Of a stretch of DNA of 64,000 bases, positions 1-8,891 are shown piece after piece. The stretch covers positions 1 through 64,000 of the forward strand of contig DASW01000001.1 in NCBI GenBank assembly GCA_002503985.1, written 5' to 3'. Within the stretch, counting starts at the first letter, position 1, and each line of letters opens with the position of its first letter. The position numbers were made by a program, and so were the translations under genes. Origin of the DNA: Thermoplasmata archaeon UBA61. GTDB taxonomy: Archaea; Thermoplasmatota; Thermoplasmata; Lutacidiplasmatales; UBA184. Below the pieces are notes generated by a model, which worked only from the letters and a program-made list of their open reading frames with translations, did no database searches and was not told the origin of the DNA.

Positions 1-20
1 ATCCTCTCCCGAGGGGGGTA

Positions 21-470
21 GTGGCCGACCTCTCCGGTCCCATCGCCAAAGAGTGCGTCGAAGGGTACCTTTTCGCCTCTCCCCCGCTCGAGCTCCTGAT
101 CTTTCGGCGGGTCCCCGCCCGAGGTCGGGTCTGGGGCCCGGTTCAGGGGAAGGTCGATCCGGGCGACCGGGACTTCCGGACCGCCCTCTGTCGCGAGGTG
201 GAGGAGGAGACCGGATTCGTCCCCCGACCGGACCAGCTCATCGACCTCGATTGGCACGTCCCGTTCCGGGCCGATAACGGAGAGACCTGGCGCCTCCACG
301 CCTTCGCGGTCGAGGTCCCCCGCTCGTTCCGGCCTCGCCTAAGCGAGGAGCACGAGGCCGCAGAATGGGTCTCGGCCGAGGAAGCAGTCCGACGTCTTTA
401 CTACGAGGACAACCGGGCCGCGGTGGAGCGGCTCCGCGAGCGTCTTCCGGGCCGGCGCCCGGACGTTTAG
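21..470 (+). CDS. Nudix hydrolase
   Basis: A 149-residue single-domain protein of the Nudix pyrophosphohydrolase family, which cleaves nucleoside diphosphates linked to another group. The Nudix box runs from about G43 to the intact catalytic REVEEETG at residues 58-65. The first half of the box is one residue longer than the consensus and has Asp where Glu is usual. GTG start at 21; anything upstream is cut by the window. The stop codon abuts the next gene region (dph2). The substrate cannot be told from sequence. The family call is firm, the specificity open. Confidence 0.8.
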   Translation: MADLSGPIAKECVEGYLFASPPLELLIFRRVPARGRVWGPVQGKVDPGDRDFRTALCREVEEETGFVPRPDQLIDLDWHVPFRADNGETWRLHAFAVEVPRSFRPRLSEEHEAAEWVSAEEAVRRLYYEDNRAAVERLRERLPGRRPDV

Positions 471-518
471 GTGTTGGCCCACCCCAAACGTTTAGCCGCG
501 TCCCCCGCTCTTCAACCG

Positions 519-1556
519 ATGGCGGGAGATTCCCTCGGGTCCGGGCCGTCGGCCCCGGTAGCCCGCGTGTTCGCCACCGTGGGACCGGAGCTCGTGGAGG
601 CGATCCGTGAGGCGAAGCCGAACCGGGTGATCCTTCAGGTCCCCGGAGGCCTGGTCCGAAACGCCCACGAACTCGCCGCTCGACTGCGCGATTCGACCGG
701 GGTCCCGGTCGACCTCGCGACACGTCCGTGCTTCGGAGCTTGTGACTTTCCTTCCCGCGACGAGGCGCCACGGGCCGACCTTGCGGTAGTGCTGGGACAC
801 GCGCCGATCCCGAACGTCCCGCTCCCGCGTTCCACCTTCTTCGTCGAGATGCGCGAAACCGGGGGCGACCCGGAAAGGCTCGCCGGGATCGTCGCCGAGG
901 CGAGGCTGCCTAGGCACTTGGGACTGGTGGCCTCGGTCCAGCACCTTGACCTCGTCGAACCGCTGCGGACCGCCCTGGGTCGTCATGGCTACGAAGTTCA
1001 TATCGGGACCGGGGACCGCCGCCTGGCGTTCCCAGCGCAAGCGCTCGGATGCAACTACACCGGCGCGGAGGCGGTGGCGGGCAAGGTGGACGCCTTCCTC
1101 TTCCTCGGGACCGGGAACTTCCACCCGATCGGCCTCGCCTTCGCGGTCGACCGCCCCGTGCACGCACTGGACCCGCTCCAGGGCGTTCTGGAGGCGCCGA
1201 TCGACCGGGGAGCACTCATCCGGAAGCGCCAGCTCGTGGTAGCGGGGGTCCGTGAGGCGCGCCGTTGGGGGATCCTCGTGTCGACGTTCGCGGGACAGAA
1301 CCGGAGCCCGACCGCGCTCGCGCTCCAAGAACGGGCCCGAGCCCGCGGGTGGGACGCGGAGATCCTGCTCTTCGACCGCTTGGACGGCCGGGACCTCGAA
1401 GGACGCGCCTTCGACGCCTACGTCAACACCGCGTGCCCACGGATCGCCCTCGATGATGGGGGCAACTATCCGAAGCCGATCCTGACGCCCCCCGAGTTCC
1501 TCATGGTGCTCGGGGAGCTACCGCTCGAACCGTACCGGTTCGACACCTACCACTAG
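519..1556 (+). CDS. dph2: Diphthamide biosynthesis protein Dph2 (3-amino-3-carboxypropyl-histidine synthase)
   Basis: Radical-SAM-like enzyme that moves the 3-amino-3-carboxypropyl group of SAM to a histidine of elongation factor 2, the first step of diphthamide synthesis. It uses a 4Fe-4S cluster held by three widely spaced cysteines, visible here as C71 (in CFGACD), C178 (GCNY) and C306 (TACPRI). Length is 345 residues from the chosen ATG at 519, usual for archaeal Dph2. The open frame reaches a GTG at 471 directly after the Nudix stop, but that adds 16 unconserved residues, and an AT-rich TATA-like stretch at 486-494 suits the ATG better. Archaeal Dph2 normally works as a homodimer. Confidence 0.93.
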   Translation: MAGDSLGSGPSAPVARVFATVGPELVEAIREAKPNRVILQVPGGLVRNAHELAARLRDSTGVPVDLATRPCFGACDFPSRDEAPRADLAVVLGHAPIPNVPLPRSTFFVEMRETGGDPERLAGIVAEARLPRHLGLVASVQHLDLVEPLRTALGRHGYEVHIGTGDRRLAFPAQALGCNYTGAEAVAGKVDAFLFLGTGNFHPIGLAFAVDRPVHALDPLQGVLEAPIDRGALIRKRQLVVAGVREARRWGILVSTFAGQNRSPTALALQERARARGWDAEILLFDRLDGRDLEGRAFDAYVNTACPRIALDDGGNYPKPILTPPEFLMVLGELPLEPYRFDTYH

Positions 1557-1582
1557 CGCCGCAACCCGAAAGAACCGGGACG

Positions 1583-2011
1583 GTGGTCGTCTCTCTCGTG
1601 AAGGGGTTCCTCCTCGGGGCCGTCGGGGCCCTGGTCGCCGGGGTCGCGCTCATCGCGCTGAGCATTGCCGAGGGGGGCGCGTCCATCGCTCTCGTGGTCA
1701 TCGTTCCGGTCGTGTCGGGTTCGTCCCTCACCTTCCTTCTCGGGGTGGTGCTGCTCATCGTCGGGTTCCTTTGGATTCCCTTCGCCCTGGTCCGGGAGCC
1801 CGACGAGGAATCCCCGTCACTTCCCCCTTCGACAGGGACGGCACCCGCGGAGGGTCAGGGCGGCGTCGGGGGATTCGTCCTCGTGGGCCCGGTCCCGATA
1901 GTCTTCGGGTCCTGGAAGGGGATCTCGAGGAGGACCCGGTGGTGGCTCGCGCTGGCTGGTGCGGTCCTGCTCAGCGTCGCGCTCGTCGCGTTCGCAGTGG
2001 TTCTGCGGTAG
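1583..2011 (+). CDS. DUF131/TIGR00304-type membrane protein
   Basis: A 142-residue membrane protein with hydrophobic segments at about residues 8-28, 36-71 and 120-141. A charged, Pro/Ser-rich loop links the second and third. The stretch around residues 95-110 (GGFVLVGPVPIVFGSW) matches the signature of the archaeal DUF131/TIGR00304 family, whose function is unknown. GTG start at 1583, 26 bases after dph2, so probably cotranscribed. The 3' end overlaps the convergent pdxT end by about 41 bases. The family call is by motif recall; no role is claimed. Confidence 0.6.
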   Translation: MVVSLVKGFLLGAVGALVAGVALIALSIAEGGASIALVVIVPVVSGSSLTFLLGVVLLIVGFLWIPFALVREPDEESPSLPPSTGTAPAEGQGGVGGFVLVGPVPIVFGSWKGISRRTRWWLALAGAVLLSVALVAFAVVLR

Positions 2012-2609
2012 GACCCAGCGCGGCGGCGTGGGCCGCCTTGAGGAAGAGCCTATGGAGGCGAGGGTCCCCCGCGAGCTCCGGATGGAACGTGAGCCCCCAG
2101 ATCGAGCCCGCACGGACCCCAACAATCTCTCCGCCGTGCCAGGCGAAGGGCGTGGCCTCGGGGCCGACCGAGTGGATACGCGGGGACCGGATGAACACTC
2201 CGGGGAACGGGCCTCCCTCGAGCCCCTCGACCCGCACCGGAGCCTCGAACGACTCCCGCTGGGAGCCGTAGTCGTTGCGACGGACCTGAACATCGAGGAC
2301 ACCCAGGGTGGGGGGGTCGAGTCCGGAGAAACCTGGGACGAGCTCGCGCGCGAGCAGGATGAGCCCGGCGCATGTAGCGAGGACCGGTAGGCCGGTACGA
2401 AGGCGGTCGGCAAGATGGTTCCAAAGGCCGGCTTGGACCAGGAGGCGGGCGATCGTTGTCGACTCGCCACCGGGGAGGAAGAGGGCACCGACACGGCCCA
2501 GCTCCTGGGGAGTGCGGACGGCGAGCACGTCGTCGCCCGGCAGGATCGCGCCGAGCGCCGAGAGCGTCTCGGGAACGTCGCCTTGCAGCGCGAGTACACC
2601 GACCTTCAT
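1971..2609 (-). CDS. pdxT: Pyridoxal 5'-phosphate synthase glutaminase subunit PdxT
   Basis: Class I glutamine amidotransferase that supplies ammonia to PdxS for vitamin B6 synthesis. 212 residues. Visible family marks are GGES at 47-50 (GGEST), the nucleophile C80 in TCAG, and the His/Glu pair in HPE (H176, E178). ATG at 2607-2609 overlaps the stop of the upstream HMG-CoA reductase in an ATGA arrangement, which fixes the start and shows translational coupling. PdxT is normally next to PdxS, but no pdxS lies in this window, so its partner must be encoded elsewhere. A very long open frame continues upstream on this strand but is only the shadow of mvaA. Confidence 0.93.
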   Translation of the reverse strand: MKVGVLALQGDVPETLSALGAILPGDDVLAVRTPQELGRVGALFLPGGESTTIARLLVQAGLWNHLADRLRTGLPVLATCAGLILLARELVPGFSGLDPPTLGVLDVQVRRNDYGSQRESFEAPVRVEGLEGGPFPGVFIRSPRIHSVGPEATPFAWHGGEIVGVRAGSIWGLTFHPELAGDPRLHRLFLKAAHAAALGPTAEPLRTRRARR

Positions 2610-3910
2610 TTGTGCTTTCGAAGCTCCTCGATGAATGCCTTCGCGCGGTCGAACCGGACCTGGTGGTTCTTCACCAGCCGACCGACAACTCGGTCGACCT
2701 CGTCGGATCTCGCCCCGGCGCTCACCGCGAGGTTCCGGGCGTGGAGCTCCATGTGACCCCTCTGGATCCCCTCGGTCGCGAGGGCCCGAAGAGCAGCGAA
2801 GTTCTGCGCGAGCCCGACGGAGGCGAGCACCATCCCGAGCTCGCTCGCGGACTTTACCCCCAGGATCTTGACGTTCGCCTTGGCGGTCGGGTGTACGGCG
2901 GTCGCGCCCCCGATGAGACCGACCGGGACCGGGATCTCGATGGTCCCCACGAGGTTCCCATTCGGGTCCTTCTCGTAGGTCGTGAGGGGTAGGATCGCTG
3001 TGCCGAGTCCGGTGGACTTCAAGGCGGCGTAGGAGTGCGCGCCCGCCTCGATCGCCCGGAAGTCGTTCCCGGTCGCGACCACGACCGCGTCGACGCCGTT
3101 CATGATCCCCTTGTTGTGCGTCGCGCAGCGGTACGGGTCGGCGACCGCAAGGGCGTAGGCATCGAGGATCGAATCGACGACCTGGGGACCGGTGCTGGTC
3201 TTGGTCTTGAGGAGGTTCGCGGGGAACGTGGCGTGTGCCCTCGCGAGCCGGTGGACGGCCAGGTTCGAGATGATCCGGAGGACCGGCCGACCGCCGGCGA
3301 GTCGTCCGATCTCGGGCGCGAGCGCCTCGCACATGGTGTTGACGGCGTTCATGCCGCCCGCGTCCCGAGCGTCGACCAGAATGTGGACGACGACCATGAC
3401 CCCGCGTGTCGAAGGGACGATCCGGACCTCGAGGTCCTTCGCGCCGCCCCCGAACTTGACGAGCACCGGGTCTTTCGCGTTGGCCGCTTCGAGCAGGCGG
3501 TCGCGCTGGTGAAGGATCCGGTGGCGTGCCGCCTCCGGGTCGGGGACGTCGAGGATTTGGATCTGTCCGATCATGACCGGCGGCGTCGTCTCTGCCGTGA
3601 ACCCTCCGGCCGCCCGCACGAGCTTCGCCGCGTTCGAGGCCGCCGCGACCACGCTGGGCTCCTCGATCGCCATCGGGATGAGGTAGTCGATGCCGTTGAT
3701 CCGGAAGTTGGTCGCGACCCCGAGCGGGAGCGGCATGACCCCGATCACGTTCTCGATCATCCGGTCGATCGTCCCCGGGTCGATCCCCGGCGGGAACTCG
3801 AACGCCTTCGCTTCCTCGGGCGTCAGCTTCGCCCATTTCTGGACGAACGCGCGGCGCTCAGCGACGGTCCGCCGGTAGAATGCCGGGATTTCCGATGACC
3901 TCTCTTCCAT
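2606..3910 (-). CDS. mvaA: Hydroxymethylglutaryl-CoA reductase, class II type
   Basis: Makes (or oxidises) mevalonate from HMG-CoA, the committed step toward archaeal isoprenoid lipids. 434 residues, the length of class II enzymes. Motifs are ENVIGVMPLPLG starting at E53, EEPSVVAAASNAAK at 83-96, the catalytic lysine in THNKG (K267), a GND Asp, and the late catalytic histidine in GHM (H386). Class II reductases occur in many bacteria and in Archaeoglobus and Thermoplasma relatives, where they are thought to be acquired; most archaea have class I. It lies between grpE (3-base gap) and pdxT (4-base overlap), so the three probably form one transcript. Confidence 0.95.
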   Translation of the reverse strand: MEERSSEIPAFYRRTVAERRAFVQKWAKLTPEEAKAFEFPPGIDPGTIDRMIENVIGVMPLPLGVATNFRINGIDYLIPMAIEEPSVVAAASNAAKLVRAAGGFTAETTPPVMIGQIQILDVPDPEAARHRILHQRDRLLEAANAKDPVLVKFGGGAKDLEVRIVPSTRGVMVVVHILVDARDAGGMNAVNTMCEALAPEIGRLAGGRPVLRIISNLAVHRLARAHATFPANLLKTKTSTGPQVVDSILDAYALAVADPYRCATHNKGIMNGVDAVVVATGNDFRAIEAGAHSYAALKSTGLGTAILPLTTYEKDPNGNLVGTIEIPVPVGLIGGATAVHPTAKANVKILGVKSASELGMVLASVGLAQNFAALRALATEGIQRGHMELHARNLAVSAGARSDEVDRVVGRLVKNHQVRFDRAKAFIEELRKHK

Positions 3911-3913
3911 GGT

Positions 3914-4483
3914 TCACTCCTGGATCGACGGCTCTTCGTCCGCCGCGTCCTTGGGAGACCCCCCCATGGGGGCCCGCGCTACAATGACCTTTGCGGGTCG
4001 CAGCAGCCCCCCGAAGAAACGGTACCCCTGCTGCACGACCTCGACAACCGACCCGTCGGGATGGGCCTCGTCCGCCGGGGCCTCCCCGATGGCCTCCGCT
4101 TCCTCGGCCCGGAACGGTCGACCGGCCGCGGCTACGGGCTCGACCCCTTCGTGCTTCAGGAACGTGGTCCACTCGTGGTCGAGGAGGTCGAGGCCCTTGC
4201 GCATCGGGTTCGACTCGGGCAGGGCCGCCAACGAATCCCGTGCCACCCGGAACGCCTCGATGATAGGGAGCAGTTCGCGGACCAGGCCCGCCCGGGCCTG
4301 TCGTGAGATCGATTCCCGGTCGCGCTCGACCCGGCGCCGGAAGTTGTCGAAGTCGGCCAGGAGGTACTTGTACCGGGTCGCCCAGTCCTCCGCAGGTCCC
4401 TGCGAGGCTTCGACGGTCGGCTTCGACGTACCCTCGCCGTCGGGGCGATGGGTCGGAGGGATATCCGCGGTGTCGTCGGGCAT
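3914..4483 (-). CDS. grpE: GrpE nucleotide exchange factor
   Basis: Co-chaperone that releases ADP from DnaK. 189 residues: an acidic, Pro-rich N-terminal tail, a long helix from about residue 35 holding the RYKYLLADFDNFRRRVERD signature, and the C-terminal beta domain with the G-YRF--LLRPAKVIVA block. dnaK and dnaJ are not in the window, although in most genomes they are neighbours. The stop lies 3 bases before the mvaA ATG. GrpE/DnaK in archaea are regarded as acquired from bacteria, matching the ClpB gene found further on. Confidence 0.93.
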   Translation of the reverse strand: MPDDTADIPPTHRPDGEGTSKPTVEASQGPAEDWATRYKYLLADFDNFRRRVERDRESISRQARAGLVRELLPIIEAFRVARDSLAALPESNPMRKGLDLLDHEWTTFLKHEGVEPVAAAGRPFRAEEAEAIGEAPADEAHPDGSVVEVVQQGYRFFGGLLRPAKVIVARAPMGGSPKDAADEEPSIQE

Positions 4484-4776
4484 CTGGGTCGGTCGGTCGC
4501 AGTGTGGCTGGCCCTAATGAGTCTTGTTGCGGGTTCGAGAATCCGCTCGAAATCGAGCACTGGGGGAATCGTCTGGGACCTCCAGCCACAGGGCCGATGA
4601 GAGCCTCTCCAGGCTTCGTGCGGAAGGCGGGGAGAACCATTCCGGAGGGTGGGCCGGAGTGACCGAAACCGCCCGTTCCCGGGGGGTCGTCCAGGGCTCA
4701 GTTTTCCTCCGAAACCCAAGCGTTATAACGCATGCCTGGCTCGCTAATTTCGGGCTGATTTCCGCCCCAATTTACG
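4484..4776. other. Divergent intergenic region grpE / gyrB
   Basis: About 290 bases between divergent genes. A TATA box for gyrB is visible at 4723-4728. The rest shows no convincing ORF or RNA. A short stretch near 4529-4546 resembles a tRNA T-arm, but there is no acceptor or anticodon arm around it. Confidence 0.5.
4721..4730 (+). promoter_or_regulatory. TATA box of gyrB
   Basis: The block ttataa at 4723-4728 with purine-rich sequence just upstream (BRE-like). Expected transcription start about 25 bases later, leaving a leader of roughly 25 bases before the ATG at 4777. Confidence 0.5.
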
Positions 4777-6693
4777 ATGGCACAACAGTCGGTCGACGCC
4801 CCAGTGTACGACGCGAGTTCCATCCAGGTTCTCGAGGGTCTTTCGGCGGTCCGAAGGCGCCCGGGAATGTACATCGGGTCGACCGATGCGCGCGGTCTCC
4901 ACCACCTGGTCACCGAGGTCGTCGATAACTCCATCGACGAGGTCCTGGCCGGGGCGTGTGACGAGATCCAAGTGACCCTGCAGACGGACGGTTCGTGCTC
5001 CGTTCGGGACAATGGCCGGGGCATCCCCGTCGAGATCCATCCCAAGTACAACCGCCCCGCGCTCGAGATCGTGATGACGGTCCTCCATGCGGGCTCGAAG
5101 TTCGACCGGAGCACCTACAAGGTGTCGGGCGGGCTCCACGGGGTCGGCGTCCACGTGGTGAACGCCCTCTCCGAGTGGCTCGAGGTGCGGGTCTCTCGCG
5201 ACGGGAAGGAGTACTTCCAGCGGTACGAGCACGGGGCTCCCATCGCGCCGCTCAAGGTCGTGGGCAAGGCGGACTCGACCGGAACGGATGTCCGGTTCAA
5301 GCCCGACAGCACGGTGCTCGAGACCACGGCCTTCGACAAGGAGACGGTCGCGCGCCGCCTCAAGGAGCTCTCGTTCCTCAACCCCGGCGTCACGATCCGC
5401 TTCAAGGACGAGCGGGACGGGTTCGCCGAGACCTACCACCACGCCGGCGGCATCACCGAGTTCGTCGAGGACCTGAACAAGGGCTCGAACGTGCTCTTCC
5501 AGCCCCCGATCTCCCTCCATGCGAAGCGCGACACCACCGACATCGAGGTGGCGCTCCAGTACAACGACGGGTACAACGAGACGGGGCTCGCGTTCGTCAA
5601 CAACATCAACACGGTCGACGGCGGCACCCACGTGATGGGCCTGCGTTCGGCCCTCACCCGGACCCTGAACGACTACGCGCGAAAGCGCGGGTTCGTCAAG
5701 GGCGACAAGGAGGGCCTCACGGGCGAGGACGTCCGGGAAGGGCTCACGTCGGTCCTGTCGATTAAGGTCCTCGAGCCGCAATTCGAAGGCCAGACGAAGG
5801 CCCGGCTCGGGAACTCCGAAGTGAAGGGCCAGGTCGAGACCGCCGTCAACGAGAAGCTCGCCGAGTTCCTCGAGGAGCATCCGTCGGTCGGCCAGTCGCT
5901 GATCTCGAAGGCCGTCCAGGCCTCGCAGGCCCGGGAGGCCGCGCGCAAGGCCCGCGAGCTCACCCGCCGCAAGGGGCTGCTCGAGGGAGGCGGACTACCG
6001 GGGAAGCTCGCCGACTGTCACTCCCACGACCCCGCGGAGTGCGAGCTCTTCCTCGTGGAGGGGGACAGCGCCGGCGGGACCGCGAAGCAGGGCCGGGACC
6101 GGGAGTTCCAGGCGGTCCTCCCGCTCCGAGGAAAGATCCTGAACGTCGAGAAGGCCCGCCTCGACAAGATGCTCGCGAACGACGCGATCCGGGCGCTGAT
6201 CACGGCGATCGGGATCGGGATCGGCGACGAGCTGGACCTCACGCGCCTACGCTACCACAAGATCATCCTGATGACGGATGCGGACGTCGACGGCTCGCAC
6301 ATCCGAACCCTCCTGCTCACGCTGTTCTACCGGAAGATGCCGGCGCTCATCACCGAGGGCCACGTCTTCATCGCCCAGGCGCCCCTCTACCGGATCCAGA
6401 AGGGGTCGCGCATCCAGTACGCCTACTCTGACGACGAGCAACAGAAGATGCTCGCCGAGCTCGGCGGGATGAAGGGCGTGACGATGAACCGGTACAAGGG
6501 GCTCGGCGAAATGACCGCGGAGCAGCTCTCCGACACGACCATGAAGCCCGGGATGCGGACGCTCCTCAAGGTCACGGTCGAGGACGCCGGTCGCGCGAAC
6601 GTGCTCTTCCAGATCCTGATGGGTGAAGAGGTCGAACCTCGCCGCCAGTACATCCAGGACCACGCGGTCGAGGTCACGAACCTCGACATCTGA
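4777..6693 (+). CDS. gyrB: DNA gyrase subunit B
   Basis: ATPase and Toprim subunit of DNA gyrase, which introduces negative supercoils. 638 residues, the short bacterial-type form without the enterobacterial insert. In order: GHKL ATPase with E47 in EVVDNSID, DNGRGIPVEIHP and the SGGLHGVGVHVVNALSE lid region; transducer with QTK in EGQTKARLG; Toprim with EGDSAGG from E428 and DADVDGSHIR from D501. gyrA is not adjacent: the next gene is an amidohydrolase. Archaeal gyrases are confined to euryarchaeal groups including Thermoplasmatota and derive from bacteria. Confidence 0.97.
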   Translation: MAQQSVDAPVYDASSIQVLEGLSAVRRRPGMYIGSTDARGLHHLVTEVVDNSIDEVLAGACDEIQVTLQTDGSCSVRDNGRGIPVEIHPKYNRPALEIVMTVLHAGSKFDRSTYKVSGGLHGVGVHVVNALSEWLEVRVSRDGKEYFQRYEHGAPIAPLKVVGKADSTGTDVRFKPDSTVLETTAFDKETVARRLKELSFLNPGVTIRFKDERDGFAETYHHAGGITEFVEDLNKGSNVLFQPPISLHAKRDTTDIEVALQYNDGYNETGLAFVNNINTVDGGTHVMGLRSALTRTLNDYARKRGFVKGDKEGLTGEDVREGLTSVLSIKVLEPQFEGQTKARLGNSEVKGQVETAVNEKLAEFLEEHPSVGQSLISKAVQASQAREAARKARELTRRKGLLEGGGLPGKLADCHSHDPAECELFLVEGDSAGGTAKQGRDREFQAVLPLRGKILNVEKARLDKMLANDAIRALITAIGIGIGDELDLTRLRYHKIILMTDADVDGSHIRTLLLTLFYRKMPALITEGHVFIAQAPLYRIQKGSRIQYAYSDDEQQKMLAELGGMKGVTMNRYKGLGEMTAEQLSDTTMKPGMRTLLKVTVEDAGRANVLFQILMGEEVEPRRQYIQDHAVEVTNLDI

Positions 6694-6756
6694 TCAGGGC
6701 CCCTACCCGCGCCCTCGGTCGACGTGCGAGGCGTGAGACCGGCTCGGAGAGAACGG

Positions 6757-6764
6757 CTTTAACG
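6757..6764 (+). promoter_or_regulatory. TATA box of the deaminase gene
   Basis: The block ctttaacg lies 25-29 bases before the tandem GTG/ATG at 6786/6789, the spacing expected for a leaderless archaeal transcript. Confidence 0.5.
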
Positions 6765-6785
6765 CATGACCTAGTCCCGCCCGGC

Positions 6786-8105
6786 GTGATGCCCCCGACC
6801 TCGCCCCGGTCGATCGTGTTCCGAGGGGGGCTTCTGGTCACTCAGGACCCTAAGCGGCGCGTGGTCCGCGGGGACCTTCGGGTCGAAGGCGGACGGATCA
6901 CCTCCGTGGGGGACGTCGGCAAGGCTCCGGCCGAGGAGGAAGTCGATGCCTCGGGGTTCGCCATCGTGCCAGGGTTCGTCAACGCCCACACCCACGTCGC
7001 GATGAGCCTCCTGCGGGGGATCGCCGACGACCGGGAGCTCGCGGGGTTCCTCGAGACGCTCTTCGCGGTGGACGCGCATCGGACCGAAGCGGACGTCGAA
7101 GCGGGCGCCCGCGCCGGCATCGCCGAGATGCTCCTCTCGGGAACGACCTCGTTCCTCGACCTCTACTACTTCGAGGACGCGGTCGCCCGCGCCGTTGAGG
7201 CGCTCGGGATCCGAGGGTTCCTCGGCTGGGCGATCCTTGACCCCGAGCTGACCACACAGAAAGGGGTCCCGGTCGACAACGCTCGGGCGTTCATCGAGCG
7301 CTGGAAGGGCCATGCCCTTGTCTCGCCCCTCGTGGCCCCCCAGGGAGTCTACGTCTGCGGAAAGGAGACCTGGCTGCGCGCCCGTGAGGTGGCGCAGAGC
7401 GCCAAGACCCTCGTCCACTACCATCTATCCGAGACGCGGCGGGAGGTCCACGAGCACCAAGCGAAGACGGGCCGCCGCCCGGTCGTCTGGCTGGAGGAGA
7501 TCGGGTTCCTGGGTCCGCAGTCGGTCGCCGCGCATACCGTATGGCTGACCGGAGAGGAGATCGGCCTTCTCGCGAAGCGCGAGGTCGGGATCGCCCACTG
7601 CCCGAGCTCCAACCTGAAGCTCGCTTCCGGGGGAGTGGCCCCCGTCGTCGAGCTCCGCGCGGCGGGTGCGACCGTGGGGCTCGGGACGGACTCGGTCGCC
7701 AGCAACAACTCCCTCTCCATGCTGCGCGAGATGCACATCGCGGGCCTCGTCCAGAAGAACCAGCGCTGGGACGCGACCGTCCTATCGGCACAGGAGCTTC
7801 TCGACCTCGCGACCATCGACGGGGCGCGTCTTCTCGGACGGGCGGCCGACCTGGGTTCGCTTGAGGTCGGCAAGCAGGCAGACTTCTCCCTCTTCGGACT
7901 CGACCACCCCACCCTGTTTCCGGCGCGGCCTGAGGCAATCGTCTCCCACCTCGCCTATTCGGCGGCCGACGAGGCGATCGATTCGGTCTACGTGGGCGGA
8001 GTACCCGTCGTCCGCCACCGGAGCCTGGCACGAGCAGACTGGGCCTCGATCCGACGGGATGGCGAGACCGCCGCCGAAGCCCTCTGGTCGGCGCGACCGA
8101 AGTGA
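6786..8105 (+). CDS. Amidohydrolase of the 5'-methylthioadenosine / S-adenosylhomocysteine deaminase type
   Basis: Zinc-dependent deaminase of the amidohydrolase superfamily; close relatives (MtaD, SAH deaminase, DadD) deaminate S-adenosylhomocysteine, methylthioadenosine or 5'-deoxyadenosine. 439 residues. Metal ligands are seen in NAHTHVAMSLLRG (from N66), in a mid-protein HLSETRREV with the catalytic Glu, in AHCPSSNLKLASG, and in GLGTDSVASNN with the catalytic Asp. Starts are GTG at 6786 or the immediately following ATG at 6789. Substrate choice among the adenosine derivatives is not decidable here. It stands alone on its transcript. Confidence 0.88.
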   Translation: MMPPTSPRSIVFRGGLLVTQDPKRRVVRGDLRVEGGRITSVGDVGKAPAEEEVDASGFAIVPGFVNAHTHVAMSLLRGIADDRELAGFLETLFAVDAHRTEADVEAGARAGIAEMLLSGTTSFLDLYYFEDAVARAVEALGIRGFLGWAILDPELTTQKGVPVDNARAFIERWKGHALVSPLVAPQGVYVCGKETWLRAREVAQSAKTLVHYHLSETRREVHEHQAKTGRRPVVWLEEIGFLGPQSVAAHTVWLTGEEIGLLAKREVGIAHCPSSNLKLASGGVAPVVELRAAGATVGLGTDSVASNNSLSMLREMHIAGLVQKNQRWDATVLSAQELLDLATIDGARLLGRAADLGSLEVGKQADFSLFGLDHPTLFPARPEAIVSHLAYSAADEAIDSVYVGGVPVVRHRSLARADWASIRRDGETAAEALWSARPK

Positions 8106-8121
8106 GGCGGACCGCTCGGGG

Positions 8122-8826
8122 CTACCGTCCCGAAAGAGCGTCGGCGAGGCCCGCGGCGAGCTTCCAGGCGAGCTCCTCGGGGGCGCCCTGGACCCCGAGC
8201 TCCCGGAGCGACGTCAATCGCTCCAGAGCTTTCGGAGAGAGGGCAAACACCGTCCGGAGAAGGTCTCGGTCGAGCTCGAGGGGAACGATGCCGCTATGGA
8301 GCAGGGCGCCCCCGGCGAGGTGCTGGGCGGCTCCCCCCAGAACCTTCTCCTGATGGCTCAGGACGGAGCCGCGAGCGCTCAAGAGGCAGTAATCCGGGTC
8401 GGCGCCTGGGGGATCGACCCACTTTGCGGTCACGCCTCGCTCCGACAGGAATCGAACGACGCCCTCTCCCAAGCGAGCGTAGGCACGGACGTAGTCGTTT
8501 CCGACGCGGGGGTCGGTGCGGGGAAGGACGATCGACCAGGCCAGGTCACCGGGTGCGTGCAGTAAGCCGGTTCCGCCTGTAGAGCGACGGACAACCGGGA
8601 GCCCGGCTTTTGCCGCTCGGGCGAGGTAGGCCGCCTCAGCGTGGACCCCCACGCCGAAAGAAACCGCGCGATCCGTCAGGACGGCAGCGCGGACCGCTGG
8701 AACCCCGCGCCGAAGGATCACCTCGTCCGTGCGGATGTTCTCCGCGCAGGTGACCCGAACGTCGACCCAGGTCGTGAGACCCGGGCCGGGAGGATGGGCT
8801 TTCGTCGTTCGTCCAGCGCCGGACAT
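8122..8826 (-). CDS. Lipoate/octanoate-protein ligase-like protein (BPL/LplA/LipB fold)
   Basis: About 234 residues of the biotin/lipoate protein ligase fold. Key blocks are RRSTGGTGLLHAPGDLAWSIVLP, the lipoyl-binding loop that in LplA reads RRxxGGGxVxHD, then the K of SHQEKVLGGAAQHLAGGALLHSGIVPLEL. This points to attachment of lipoate or octanoate to carrier lysines, but the acceptor (GcvH or an E2 subunit) is not nearby. The ATG at 8826 is chosen over an upstream one at 8859, because the longer form would run through the AT-rich promoter shared with the divergent thioredoxin gene. Confidence 0.75.
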   Translation of the reverse strand: MSGAGRTTKAHPPGPGLTTWVDVRVTCAENIRTDEVILRRGVPAVRAAVLTDRAVSFGVGVHAEAAYLARAAKAGLPVVRRSTGGTGLLHAPGDLAWSIVLPRTDPRVGNDYVRAYARLGEGVVRFLSERGVTAKWVDPPGADPDYCLLSARGSVLSHQEKVLGGAAQHLAGGALLHSGIVPLELDRDLLRTVFALSPKALERLTSLRELGVQGAPEELAWKLAAGLADALSGR

Positions 8827-8852
8827 GACCTCGGTACCCCGATTCCGAGGGG

Positions 8853-8870
8853 GTATCAAAAGGCTTAGAA
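8853..8870. promoter_or_regulatory. Shared AT-rich promoter element between divergent genes
   Basis: The AT-rich run tatcaaaaggcttaga lies about 30 bases from the ligase ATG (8826, minus strand) and about 25-35 bases from the thioredoxin ATG (8892, plus strand). Each orientation has a plausible TATA element. Assignment of individual boxes is tentative. Confidence 0.4.
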
Positions 8871-8891
8871 CACATCGCTGCTGGCAAGGCC

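Noticed and set aside
1971..3836. 621-codon open frame on the minus strand covering mvaA and pdxT
   Set aside because: Only its last 212 codons (PdxT) are protein-like; the rest is an Arg/Gly/Pro-rich shadow of the mvaA gene in another frame, common at this GC content.
4529..4560. tRNA-like T-arm near gcgggttcgagaatccgc
   Set aside because: No matching acceptor, anticodon or D-arm on either strand; the stem pairs poorly.
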